A DNA stretch of 40,535 nucleotides from CAYPUT01 sp046541715 (GTDB taxonomy: Bacteria > Spirochaetota > Spirochaetia > DSM-27196 > PWMO01): positions 1 to 40,535 of the forward strand of contig JBKHCS010000016.1 in assembly GCA_046541715.1 (NCBI GenBank), written 5' to 3'. This document shows, one piece after another, positions 1 through 6,349 of this stretch. The notes under the pieces are model-generated. The model was given only the letters and a program-made list of their open reading frames with translations. It was not told the origin of the DNA and searched no databases. The position numbers and the translations under genes were made by a program. Each line of letters opens with the position of its first letter. Position 1 is the stretch's first letter.

Positions 1-581
1 CGGGTCCAAGGATAGAACCGCGGTTCGGTAATCCGGCTCGAGCTAAGGATGTTTATACCCTCCCCGGCGTTGACGACGACCGGATCCGCTCCGGGGACTT
101 CGACGTCCACCGCCCCGTCGTTGACGCAGAGCCAGACGTCCGGCGCGTCCTCGATGGTCCGTCCGTAGGCGACGAAGAACTCCGTCCCCCGGACCCCCGC
201 AACGACAGTCTGTGCCCGCACGTGGAAGTTACGCCCCACGGCGCTCCGGACCCGGGAGAAGAGCCCCCCTCGATCGAGATCCACAGTGATTTCCTCGCCG
301 ATATCCGAAAGCGTAAGAACGCTATTCTCCCGCATCTTCAAGTCGGCCCTGCCCTCGACGGAGATGATCGCGAGGCCGTCGCCCCCGGTGTGAATCGTAT
401 CCCCTTCGAGGAGGTCCATGCCGATATCCGCCTCCATTCTGGAAGAGCCCCGCTGGACGGAGACGTCCCCGAGGACGTAGGACGCCACAGCATGGGCCTG
501 AAGAATGGCCGGTGTAAGAAGGGTTAGAAACAGAAAAGATCCCGCAGAAGCGAGCAGAAGACGGGTGTGTCGCCGTATCAT
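1..581 (-). CDS. FecR-domain secreted protein (3' end outside window)
   Basis: The reading frame is open from an ATG at 581 to the window edge, so about 193 N-terminal residues are visible. It begins with a basic, hydrophobic signal peptide (MIRRHTRLLLASAGSFLFL, then a cleavable region near AHA). A FecR-like fold follows: LGDVSVQRG, then MDLLEGDTIHTGGDGLAIIS, then VRAQTVVAGVRGTEFFVAYG, the usual FecR core ending in a VRGTEF motif. FecR-domain proteins outside iron-siderophore operons are common secreted or periplasmic proteins of unknown role, so no iron function is implied. A strong ribosome site (AAGGAGG) sits 6 nt before the ATG. A promoter and a perfect inverted repeat lie just upstream. 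The gene is divergent from the riboflavin operon. Confidence 0.85.
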   Translation of the reverse strand, partial: MIRRHTRLLLASAGSFLFLTLLTPAILQAHAVASYVLGDVSVQRGSSRMEADIGMDLLEGDTIHTGGDGLAIISVEGRADLKMRENSVLTLSDIGEEITVDLDRGGLFSRVRSAVGRNFHVRAQTVVAGVRGTEFFVAYGRTIEDAPDVWLCVNDGAVDVEVPGADPVVVNAGEGINILSSSRITEPRFYPWT

Positions 582-591
582 GGCGCCTCCT

Positions 592-611
592 TGTAATTGC
601 AGACAATTACA
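592..611. promoter_or_regulatory. Perfect inverted repeat, possible operator
   Basis: TGTAATTG-CAGA-CAATTACA is a perfect 8-bp inverted repeat with a 4-nt centre. It lies between the candidate promoter and the ribosome site of the FecR gene. It could be a repressor site or a short hairpin in the 5' leader. No matching regulator is seen nearby. Confidence 0.45.
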
Positions 612-616
612 GTCAT

Positions 617-645
617 ATTTTGCGCCTCGCTCCGGGAGTTGTCAA
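617..645 (-). promoter_or_regulatory. Candidate promoter of the FecR gene
   Basis: On the minus strand a perfect TTGACA (-35, 640-645) is followed after 17 bp by CAAAAT (617-622). The -35 is ideal and the -10 is only fair. Confidence 0.45.
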
Positions 646-715
646 CGGACCATTCAGCACCGCCCTCCGCAGACGAAACCTGGCCTCAAGCCGGCGCTTC
701 CGGGGACCGGTACCG

Positions 716-744
716 TTGACCGGGTATTTAATTATCGATACTAT
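716..744 (+). promoter_or_regulatory. Promoter of the riboflavin operon
   Basis: TTGACC (716-721), a 17-bp spacer and TACTAT (739-744) form a good sigma-70-type promoter. Transcription would begin around 751, at the 5' edge of the FMN aptamer, which supports the assignment. Confidence 0.65.
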
Positions 745-751
745 TGAGGCA

Positions 752-866
752 GGTTTTCGGGGCAGGGTGTAATTCCCGACCGGCGGTTAGAGTCCGCGAG
801 TCTCCTTCGGGAGGCTGAACCGGTGAAATTCCGGTACCGACGGTAGAGTCCGGATGGGAGAAAACC
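752..866 (+). ncRNA. FMN riboswitch (RFN element)
   Basis: The region carries the conserved RFN blocks in order: GGGGCAGGGTGTAATTCCC, GACCGGCGGT, AGTCCGCGA, CTGAACCGGTGAAATTCCGG, ACCGACGGTAGAGTCCGGAT and GGGAG. P1 closes by pairing GGTTTTC (752-758) with GAAAACC (860-866). RFN elements bind FMN and switch off riboflavin genes or uptake genes when FMN is plentiful. Here ribD follows after an intrinsic terminator, so control is most likely by transcription attenuation. The anti-terminator was not worked out. Confidence 0.96.
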
Positions 867-965
867 AAAACGGCGGCCGCGGCGCGCACAAGACGCAGTC
901 CGTTGACAGGCCCGGGCCCACCGCGGGACCCGGGGAGCCCCCGCCGTACCTTCCATCGAAAACAA

Positions 966-1001
966 GCCCCGTGATTGCCATGCAGTCACGGGGTTTTTTG
1001 T
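966..1001 (+). terminator. Riboswitch expression-platform terminator
   Basis: CCCCGTGATTGC (967-978) pairs with GCAGTCACGGGG (982-993), with one T-G pair and a 3-nt loop, followed directly by six T residues (994-999). This is a textbook intrinsic terminator between the FMN aptamer and the ribD start. It is expected to form when FMN is bound. Confidence 0.92.
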
Positions 1002-1039
1002 TTTCCGGGGGACACCCCTCTGCCCCGAGAGGAGTGGAC

Positions 1040-2242
1040 ATGCTAACCGACAGAGACCGAGAATACGCCCGAGATGTCGTGGGCCTGGCCCACGGAGGCT
1101 GGGGAGGAGCGGCCCCGAACCCGATGGTCGGGGCGGTGGTCGTCCGGGACGGCCGGGTCGTGGGCCGAGGCTTCCACGCCGAGTACGGCGGCCCCCACGC
1201 GGAGAGCGTCGCCTTAGACGACGCCGGGGACGCCGGCCGGGGCGCCACGCTTTTCTGCAGCCTCGAGCCCTGCTGCTATCGAGCCCCGGAAAAACACCAG
1301 CCCCCGTGCACGGACCGGATTATCGCCGCCGGCGTCTCCCGGGTCGTCATCAACCAAATCGACCCCAACCCCCGGGTAAGCGGCCGGGGTATCGAGATGC
1401 TCCGGGAAGCGGGAATAGACGTGGAGCTGATCGAAAACGACGATTCCGCCTGGCGCCTCAACGACGCCTTCAACACCGCGGTCACCCTCGGCCGCCCCTT
1501 CGTCCACCTGAAGATGGCCCAGTCCCTCGACGGCCGCACCGCAACCGCCGGCGGCGAATCGATGTGGATAACCGGAGAGGCGGCCCGTGCGGAAGCGCAC
1601 CGTCTCCGGCAGGGCCGGGACGCGGTTCTCCTAGGGGTCGGCACGGTAAAGGCCGACAATCCGAGGCTCGACGTCCGGCTCCCGGCCCGACCGGGTGCCA
1701 CCCCCGCTTCGGCCGGCGGCCGGCAGCCGCTTCCGGTGGTAATCGACCCGACGTTGCGAATGGACCTCGCCTCCCGCCTCTCCACCGAACGCGCCGAAGA
1801 GCTCGTAGTAGTCGCCGATACCCGGGCCCCGGAAGAGAAGCGTCGAAAGCTCGAGGCCCGGGGTATCCGGGTCCTCACGATTCCCCGGGGAGACGACGGT
1901 ATCCCCGTCGAGGCGCTCCTCGGCGGGCTCTGGAAGCTTGAAATACGGTCGGTCCTGGTCGAAGGCGGATCCCGGGTCCACGGCTACTTCCTTCGGTCGG
2001 GTATCTTCGACCGGGTTACGGTCTTTGTCTCCCCCCGCTTTCTCGGGGCTTCGGGTTTGGCCACCGTCGACTGTTTGGACATCGCGATACTCGACCAGGC
2101 TCCACCGCTGGAGCAGGTTTCGGTGGCGCCCCTGGGAGAGGACATCGTGGTGGACGGCTACCGGGCGGGATGGCTGGAAGAAACCCGACGGAAGACGGAG
2201 CAACGCGCGAAGGAGGTACACCATGTTCACCGGGTTGGTTGA
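1040..2242 (+). CDS. ribD: Riboflavin biosynthesis deaminase/reductase RibD
   Basis: Bifunctional enzyme that deaminates the pyrimidine product of GTP cyclohydrolase II and then reduces its ribosyl chain with NADPH. The ATG at 1040 was chosen over upstream in-frame starts because it follows the terminator and has GAGAGGAG at good spacing; it gives 400 residues. The N-terminal deaminase has the zinc residues H53 (PHAE, with E55 catalytic), C78 and C90. The loop between the two cysteines is three residues longer than the usual PCxxxxxxxPPC form. The C-terminal RibD_C reductase starts near residue 150 (FVHLKMAQSLDGRTA, later LVEGGSRVHGYFL). First gene of the FMN-riboswitch operon; its 3' end overlaps ribE by 20 nt. 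Confidence 0.95.
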   Translation: MLTDRDREYARDVVGLAHGGWGGAAPNPMVGAVVVRDGRVVGRGFHAEYGGPHAESVALDDAGDAGRGATLFCSLEPCCYRAPEKHQPPCTDRIIAAGVSRVVINQIDPNPRVSGRGIEMLREAGIDVELIENDDSAWRLNDAFNTAVTLGRPFVHLKMAQSLDGRTATAGGESMWITGEAARAEAHRLRQGRDAVLLGVGTVKADNPRLDVRLPARPGATPASAGGRQPLPVVIDPTLRMDLASRLSTERAEELVVVADTRAPEEKRRKLEARGIRVLTIPRGDDGIPVEALLGGLWKLEIRSVLVEGGSRVHGYFLRSGIFDRVTVFVSPRFLGASGLATVDCLDIAILDQAPPLEQVSVAPLGEDIVVDGYRAGWLEETRRKTEQRAKEVHHVHRVG

Positions 2243-2942
2243 AGAGGTGGGAACCGTGGCGGCGACGCAAGGCTCCGGTGGCTATCGGGTCATCTCCATC
2301 CGGGCGCCGAAGGTCGCGGGGTCCCTCCACCGGGGCGACTCCCTCTCGATAAACGGCGCCTGCCAAACCGTGGTCCGGGTCGAGGGCTCGGTTGTCAGCG
2401 TCGAGGCCCTCAGCGAGACCCTCGGGAAGACGAACCTCGGTACCCTGCGCTCCGGAAGCCGCGTCAACCTCGAGCGCCCCTTGACGCCCCAGAGCCGCTT
2501 CGACGGGCACATCGTCCAGGGCCACGTAGACGGCACGGGAACGATCGCCGAAATCCGCCATGCCGGGGAGGGATACTATCTAACGGTCACCCTTCCGAAA
2601 GAGCTCGCCGCCGGGTGCATACCCCAGGGCTCCATCGCCGTCGACGGCATTAGCCTCACGATCGCGAGGCTCGCCGAGACGCGGGTAACCATCAACGTCA
2701 TCCCGACCACCTGGCGGGAGACAACCCTCTCGGACCGAAAGGTTGGGGACCCGGTCAACATAGAAACGGACGTTATCGGCCGTTACGTCTTCCGCTATAT
2801 GGAAACCGCCGGGGGCCGGGAGGCCGGCGGCCCGGCGGCCCACAGCCGGCCCCGCGCCGGCGGGGCTAAGCCCGGCCCCCACCCGGAGGCCCTCACCGCC
2901 GAGCGCCTGGCGCAACTCGGCTACACAGGAGGCTCCCGATGA
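2223..2942 (+). CDS. ribE: Riboflavin synthase alpha subunit
   Basis: Converts two molecules of 6,7-dimethyl-8-ribityllumazine into riboflavin plus a pyrimidine that is recycled. The 239 residues begin MFTGLVEEVGTV, the standard family start. Two lumazine-binding repeats are visible, the second around GHIVQGHVDGTGTI. The last 40 or so residues are a Gly/Pro/Arg-rich tail beyond the usual family end at about 200. Start lies inside ribD (20-nt overlap), with AAGGAGGT upstream. Its stop overlaps the next start (ATGA), a sign of translational coupling. Named ribE here; called ribC or ribE in different species. Confidence 0.94.
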   Translation: MFTGLVEEVGTVAATQGSGGYRVISIRAPKVAGSLHRGDSLSINGACQTVVRVEGSVVSVEALSETLGKTNLGTLRSGSRVNLERPLTPQSRFDGHIVQGHVDGTGTIAEIRHAGEGYYLTVTLPKELAAGCIPQGSIAVDGISLTIARLAETRVTINVIPTTWRETTLSDRKVGDPVNIETDVIGRYVFRYMETAGGREAGGPAAHSRPRAGGAKPGPHPEALTAERLAQLGYTGGSR

Positions 2943-3106
2943 TCGGCTTCCGAGAGACCCGCGCCGGAGCCGTCATCTGCGAAATCCTCGGGGACGACGG
3001 TTTGGCGTTAACGGGGTCCGCCCTAAAGCAGTTCTGCGGTCACCACAATCTCGTGTCCATCACCATCAAAGATCTCGTAAGGAGTGCTCAATGTCTAGAG
3101 TGTTAG
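2939..3106 (+). pseudogene. Remnant of DHBP synthase (ribB), C-terminal piece only
   Basis: A 55-codon frame starts in an ATGA overlap with ribE and has a strong ribosome site (AGGAGG). Its product matches only the last 45 or so residues of 3,4-dihydroxy-2-butanone 4-phosphate synthase: AGAVICEILGDDGLALTGSA then HHNLVSITIKDLV, compared with the family pattern VICEI..DDGTMA....L..FA..H.L...TI.DLI. All catalytic residues of RibB lie in the missing N-terminal three quarters. The piece sits exactly where ribB or ribBA stands in many rib operons. It overlaps the ribH start by 16 nt in another frame. Probably decayed, though it might be kept for translational coupling to ribH. A functional RibB would have to lie elsewhere in the genome. 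Confidence 0.75.
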
Positions 3107-3558
3107 AAGGCCACCTCAACGGAGAGGGTCGCCGTGTCGCAGTCGTCGTAAGCCGGTTCAATAGCTTCGTAACGGAGCGTCTCTTGGAAGGGGCCATGGA
3201 TTGCCTGACCCGCCACGGAACCGACCCCGAGAACGTCGCAATAGCCCGGGTGCCGGGCTCCTGGGAAATCCCCATAGCCGCCCGGAAGCTCGCCGAATCC
3301 GGCACCTACGACGGGGTTATCTGTCTCGGCGCGGTAATCCGCGGAGCCACGCCCCACTTCGACTACGTCGCCGCGGAGGTCAGTAAGGGCATCGCCGCCG
3401 TCAGCCTCGAAACCGGCGTGCCGATTGCCTTCGGGGTCCTTACCACCGAGACCGTCGAACAAGCCGTCGAGCGGGCCGGGAGCAAGGCGGGAAACAAGGG
3501 CTGGGACGCCGGGGCCACCCTCTTAGAGATGATGGACCTCCTCCCCCGGCTGTCCTAG
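3091..3558 (+). CDS. ribH: 6,7-dimethyl-8-ribityllumazine synthase
   Basis: Joins the RibD-pathway pyrimidine with dihydroxybutanone phosphate to give lumazine, the substrate of riboflavin synthase. At 155 residues it has normal family length and all signature blocks: VSRFNSFV, VPGSWEIP, LGAVIRGATPHFDYV (the His is the general acid/base), FGVLTTETVEQA and AGNKGWDAG. The start at 3091 has GTAAGGAG 6 nt upstream. Last gene of the riboswitch operon. Its TAG stop is in a CTAG that also supplies the stop of the convergent methylglyoxal synthase gene. Confidence 0.96.
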   Translation: MSRVLEGHLNGEGRRVAVVVSRFNSFVTERLLEGAMDCLTRHGTDPENVAIARVPGSWEIPIAARKLAESGTYDGVICLGAVIRGATPHFDYVAAEVSKGIAAVSLETGVPIAFGVLTTETVEQAVERAGSKAGNKGWDAGATLLEMMDLLPRLS

Positions 3559-4028
3559 AGCTGATACACCGGGCGGCTGATGTAGCTCGAATAGTCCTTG
3601 AGCGTCGGTTTGTACTCCGTTGCGAAGAGCGTCGAGGAGACGATAAAATCCGCCGTCGCCCGGTTGTTGGCAATCGGAATATTGTAGAGTACCGCAATCC
3701 GAAGGAGCGCCTTTACGTCGACGTCGTGGGGCTGCGGCTCCATCGGGTCCCAGAGAAAGATCAGCACGTCGATCTTGCCGTCGCTGATCAGCGCGCCGAG
3801 CTGCTGGTCCCCGCCGAGGGGCCCGGATTTCAGCTTGGTCAGCTGCAACTGCCGCGCCTCCTCCCGGGAGATCTTGTTCAGGATGGCCTGCTCTACCAGG
3901 ACCCCCGTGGTTCCGGTGCAGATCATCCGATGGGGCAGCAGGGAGAGCACGTTGTACTCGACCCATTCCGCCATATCTTTCTTCCGGTTGTCGTGGGCAA
4001 CCAGTGCTATTGTTTTTTCCGCTATCAT
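3555..4028 (-). CDS. mgsA: Methylglyoxal synthase
   Basis: Converts dihydroxyacetone phosphate to methylglyoxal and phosphate, a bypass of lower glycolysis used when phosphate is short. The 157 residues match the family throughout: KTIALVAHDNRKKDM at the start, CTGTTG for phosphate binding, SGPLGGDQQ with catalytic D74, and DPMEPQPHDVDVKALLR with H101. The frame is open further upstream to 4349, but that stretch is unlike the family. The ATG at 4028 has no ribosome site, but an extended -10 (TGcTATATT) ends 7 nt before it, so a leaderless mRNA is likely. Convergent with ribH, 4-bp overlap. Confidence 0.95.
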   Translation of the reverse strand: MIAEKTIALVAHDNRKKDMAEWVEYNVLSLLPHRMICTGTTGVLVEQAILNKISREEARQLQLTKLKSGPLGGDQQLGALISDGKIDVLIFLWDPMEPQPHDVDVKALLRIAVLYNIPIANNRATADFIVSSTLFATEYKPTLKDYSSYISRPVYQL

Positions 4029-4035
4029 TCGAGGG

Positions 4036-4044
4036 AATATAGCA
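4036..4044 (-). promoter_or_regulatory. Extended -10 promoter of mgsA (leaderless geometry)
   Basis: TGC-TATATT on the minus strand, with the -10 at 4036-4041 and 7 nt to the ATG at 4028. No convincing -35 at the usual distance, as expected for extended -10 promoters. Confidence 0.5.
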
Positions 4045-4111
4045 GTGCGTCGGGCAAAAATCGCGAATCGCGGCCTTGTTTCTCGTGAGTTTTCGATGAA
4101 GGAAGCGTCCC

Positions 4112-4273
4112 CACCGGCGGTAACCCCCGGCAGCGGGGTGGACCTGCGGCAGATAGACCCCTGGCGCACCCAGCCAGGCGCTTCGCCGTAAGAACGGAGG
4201 CGCACCTGGCCGGTCGCGCCGTGGTCCACGCAGACAGTCCCGGTCCACCCCGCTGCCACGCCTGCCGCCGGTG
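4112..4273. repeat. Long imperfect inverted repeat enclosing hairpin-rich DNA
   Basis: The arms are 4112-4144 and 4242-4273. Two blocks match perfectly in inverted orientation: CACCGGCGG with CCGCCGGTG (9 bp), and GGCAGCGGGGTGGACC with GGTCCACCCCGCTGCC (16 bp), separated by a mismatched 7-8 nt segment. The 97-nt interior has its own short hairpins (CCTGGC...GCCAGG near 4160-4178; GGCG-CTT-CGCC near 4178-4188). No gene is seen here. It may be a structured RNA, a small non-autonomous mobile repeat, or the edge of an inserted TA module. Confidence 0.55.
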
Positions 4274-4329
4274 TTCGGGTGCCGGAAGCAATAGCTTTTC
4301 GGGGTGGGGTCGGGCTGCTACGGGGTTTC

Positions 4330-4362
4330 GTCCTTCGGACCGGCGCCACTCCGGTGGCGCCG
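4330..4362. repeat. Two adjacent perfect hairpins in the mgsA-antitoxin gap
   Basis: GTCC-TTC-GGAC (4330-4340) is followed at once by CGGCGCCAC-TCCG-GTGGCGCCG (4341-4362), a perfect 9-bp stem. No T-run follows on either strand, so neither is a standard intrinsic terminator. The stretch 4274-4440 otherwise holds no gene that I can support. Confidence 0.5.
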
Positions 4363-4440
4363 CCCTCCGCATCCCTCGCTTCCGAAGGGAAACGGCGAAA
4401 CGTTGCTCTTGCCTCCCCGGAGTGTCATCCGTTACTGATG

Positions 4441-4710
4441 CTACCGAGCTCCGTCTACACGGTCCCATTCCGGGACATCGCGGTCCGGGACCCGGGCGAA
4501 CAGTTCATCAATGCGGCGAAACAGCTTCTTCTTGTCCACCCCGCGAGCGATTTTTCGAAGCGCACGCCCGGTTTCCATCTCCTCAATTTCCTTGGCGAAC
4601 GCGTACATGGCGAATTGATTAATGGATATGCCCTGCTGCGCAGCGACGGTCTCTATGCGTTCCTTTAGCTCTTCGGGAACCCGAATCGTGAGCGTATTTC
4701 TATGTGCCAT
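4441..4710 (-). CDS. Ribbon-helix-helix type antitoxin of a PIN toxin pair
   Basis: An 89-residue protein with an N-terminal RHH DNA-binding pattern: NTLTIRVPEELKERIETVAA (strand, then helix), then QQGISINQFAMYAFAKEIEE, followed by a basic C-terminal part that probably wraps the toxin. In this arrangement the antitoxin would both neutralise the PIN nuclease and repress its own operon. The ATG at 4710 was chosen because GGAGGGG lies 5 nt upstream. The start overlaps the end of the toxin gene by 11 nt, so the pair is translationally coupled. The toxin comes first in the operon, the reverse of the classic vapBC order. Confidence 0.82.
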   Translation of the reverse strand: MAHRNTLTIRVPEELKERIETVAAQQGISINQFAMYAFAKEIEEMETGRALRKIARGVDKKKLFRRIDELFARVPDRDVPEWDRVDGAR

Positions 4711-5140
4711 GTGTACCCCTCCACATCCGAATGAACTCCCCCGGCGTGACAACCGTGACCTCTTCGTTCGAGAGGTCGGTGTCGACCACGAAGTCGCGTG
4801 TATTGCGCGTGATCAGGTACTGACTCCCGCTCGCAAGCGCCAGTTCCATGATCATGTCGTCGTTCTCGTCTCGCAGGTTTGGTCGCCAGGCATAATGTAT
4901 GCTCGTCGGACGAGCTATCGTGGCGATGAACTGTAAGAGGACTTCCGAATCCCCCGGTTGAAGTTCCAATTGCTCTTGGACCGCTTCGCGGGAAAACAGG
5001 TCGCGGTACTCCTGAAATACGGGAAGCGACACCGCCATCGTGATCTCTCCGAAACGCACCATCTGCAAGATCTGGTACGAGGCGCCCCGCCGGCTGTGAA
5101 ATGCCTGAAAAAGCACGCTGGTGTCGGTCGTGACAACCAC
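4700..5140 (-). CDS. PIN-domain toxin (VapC-like RNase)
   Basis: A 146-residue PIN-domain protein, probably a magnesium-dependent RNase. The conserved acidic residues are visible: D6 in VVTTDTSVL, E44 in LPVFQEYRD, the cluster D91-D95 in RDENDDMIMELA, and D116 in TRNTRDF. This is the pattern of the PIN family annotated as putative toxin-antitoxin toxin component. It is paired with the RHH gene that overlaps its 3' end. The start is a GTG; a TATCAT -10 box ends 6 nt before it with TTGGAA 17 bp further up, so a leaderless message is likely. RNA target is not predictable from sequence. Confidence 0.85.
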   Translation of the reverse strand: MVVTTDTSVLFQAFHSRRGASYQILQMVRFGEITMAVSLPVFQEYRDLFSREAVQEQLELQPGDSEVLLQFIATIARPTSIHYAWRPNLRDENDDMIMELALASGSQYLITRNTRDFVVDTDLSNEEVTVVTPGEFIRMWRGTHGT

Positions 5141-5146
5141 AACAGT

Positions 5147-5175
5147 ATGATAGCTTATTTGCTGTCAAATTCCAA
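5147..5175 (-). promoter_or_regulatory. Promoter of the toxin-antitoxin operon
   Basis: Minus strand: TTGGAA (5170-5175), 17-bp spacer, TATCAT (5147-5152), then 6 nt to the GTG start at 5140. A TTGACA within the spacer (5162-5167) could be an alternative -35 but its spacing to a -10 is poor. Confidence 0.45.
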
Positions 5176-5232
5176 TCACCCTGCGCATGCCGGGCTCGGT
5201 CTGGTTCGGGTCCCGGCTCGCCGGAGAGGGGC

Positions 5233-5817
5233 TCAGGCGTTGGTGTCGACCTCGGGCCGCCGCTCGGCCTCGAGGTCGTCCTGGGCCTCTTGCATCAGGC
5301 GGTAGGCGTCGGCGGCGACCCGCATATCCGCGGCGGATGGGTTCCCCGGGGCGGTGGCGGCGGCGTAGATCGTTCGAGCTTTTTGCAAGGTCGCCCGGGG
5401 GTCCCCGGGAACCTCGGCCATGTCCACGGCGATGCGCCCGCCGACGGCAACCCGCTCGCCGCCGGGGCCGGTCTTCATGGTGTAGGTTATGCCCGAGGCG
5501 GCGTAACCGCCCAATGTCATCAGATGGTCCCGCTCGTGGCCTCGGACTTCCCTATCCCGGGCGATCGCCTCTTCGGAAAGCGTCAGTCGGTAGTCCGTCC
5601 CGGCGATGTCGATGCCGGCGGGCTCTCCCGGGCCCGGGGCCGTCCGCCCCGGGGATGGTCCTCCCGGGCGGTCGCCCTCCCCGGCCCGGGAGGCTTCCTC
5701 CGGCGGTTCTCCGGTGCGGATTACCACCACGGGCACGCGTCGGGTGTCTTCGCCGGTCCCTGGTATCTGCGGCGCGGGAGGTGGGTTGTAGTTTCCGTCG
5801 ACGTAGACTATGCGCAT
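5233..5817 (-). CDS. SprA-related family protein with HExxH motif
   Basis: A 194-residue protein of the SprA-related family, sometimes annotated as a putative metalloprotease. Residues 1-70 are a Pro/Gly/acid-rich, probably disordered segment. The conserved core begins near 76: VRGHERDHLMTLGGYAASG with an HExxH (H94-E95-H98), then TYTMKTGPGGERVAVGG, IAVDMAEVPGDPRATLQKA, and a C-terminal helix APGNPSAADMRVAADAYRLM. The HExxH suggests metal binding, but enzymatic activity in this family is not established to my knowledge. No signal peptide. Only a weak AAGAGA precedes the ATG at 5817. Divergent from the acetyltransferase gene, 40 bp away. Confidence 0.8.
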   Translation of the reverse strand: MRIVYVDGNYNPPPAPQIPGTGEDTRRVPVVVIRTGEPPEEASRAGEGDRPGGPSPGRTAPGPGEPAGIDIAGTDYRLTLSEEAIARDREVRGHERDHLMTLGGYAASGITYTMKTGPGGERVAVGGRIAVDMAEVPGDPRATLQKARTIYAAATAPGNPSAADMRVAADAYRLMQEAQDDLEAERRPEVDTNA

Positions 5818-5822
5818 TTCTC

Positions 5823-5851
5823 TTGACGACCCGGTAAATCCAATCTACGAC
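5823..5851 (+). promoter_or_regulatory. Promoter of the GNAT gene (leaderless geometry)
   Basis: TTGACG (5823-5828), 17-bp spacer, TACGAC (5846-5851), then 6 nt to the ATG at 5858. No Shine-Dalgarno sequence is present. Confidence 0.5.
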
Positions 5852-5857
5852 TTTTGA

Positions 5858-6340
5858 ATGCAGATATCCATCCGCCCCGGAACCGAGTCCGACATTCCCC
5901 TGATCCTTGCCTTCATAAAAGAGCTTGCGGAGTACGAAGGGCTCAGGCATGAGGTAGTCGCAACGGAAGAGTCGCTTCGGCGCCACCTCTTCGGGAACGG
6001 CCACGCCGAGGTGCTCATAGCCGAGACAGGCGACAGTAGGCCCGCCGGGTTCGCCCTCTTCTTCCACAACTTCTCGACCTTCCTCGGCCGCCCGGGAATC
6101 TACCTGGAGGACCTCTACGTACGGCCGGAGTTTCGCGGCCAGGGCGTCGGCACGCGGCTGCTCAAGGAGCTTGCGCGGTTGGCTTTGGAGCGCGACTGCG
6201 GCCGCCTCGAATGGGCGGTTCTCGATTGGAACGCGCCGTCGATCGCCTTCTACGACTCCCTCGGCGCCCGGCCCCGGAAAGAGTGGATTACCTACCGGCT
6301 GGCCGGGGAGGCGCTCCAAGCGGTTGCCGACGGCGGTTAG
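5858..6340 (+). CDS. GNAT N-acetyltransferase, diamine/thialysine acetyltransferase-like
   Basis: A 160-residue GNAT enzyme transferring acetyl from acetyl-CoA to an amine. The acetyl-CoA loop is clear (YVRPEFRGQGVGTRLLKELA, RGQGVG motif). The block FFHNFSTFLGRPGIYLEDLY followed by CGRLEWAVLDWNAPSIAFYDSLGA closely follows the spermidine/spermine (SAT1/SAT2, thialysine) acetyltransferase group rather than the ribosomal-protein or aminoglycoside groups. A polyamine or lysine-analogue substrate is therefore likely, but not proven. The start ATG has no ribosome site; a promoter with leaderless spacing lies upstream. The family start (IRPGTESDIPLI) fits this ATG. Confidence 0.88.
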   Translation: MQISIRPGTESDIPLILAFIKELAEYEGLRHEVVATEESLRRHLFGNGHAEVLIAETGDSRPAGFALFFHNFSTFLGRPGIYLEDLYVRPEFRGQGVGTRLLKELARLALERDCGRLEWAVLDWNAPSIAFYDSLGARPRKEWITYRLAGEALQAVADGG

Positions 6341-6349
6341 CTGTCCCCT

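Noticed and set aside
854..1039. Early ATG for ribD inside the riboswitch region
   Set aside because: It would place the aptamer end and the terminator inside the coding sequence. The ATG at 1040 has a ribosome site and begins the conserved domain.
4029..4349. Upstream extension of methylglyoxal synthase
   Set aside because: It does not resemble the family and would run through the inverted-repeat element. The family start is at 4028.
4112..4440. Integron attC site next to the toxin-antitoxin genes
   Set aside because: I looked for the paired GTTRRRY/RYYYAAC core sites at the ends of the inverted repeat and did not find them, and no integrase gene is present in the window.
5187..5837. Plus-strand open frames opposite the SprA-related gene
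   Set aside because: They are Arg/Pro-rich shadows. The minus-strand protein carries a recognisable conserved core with HExxH.
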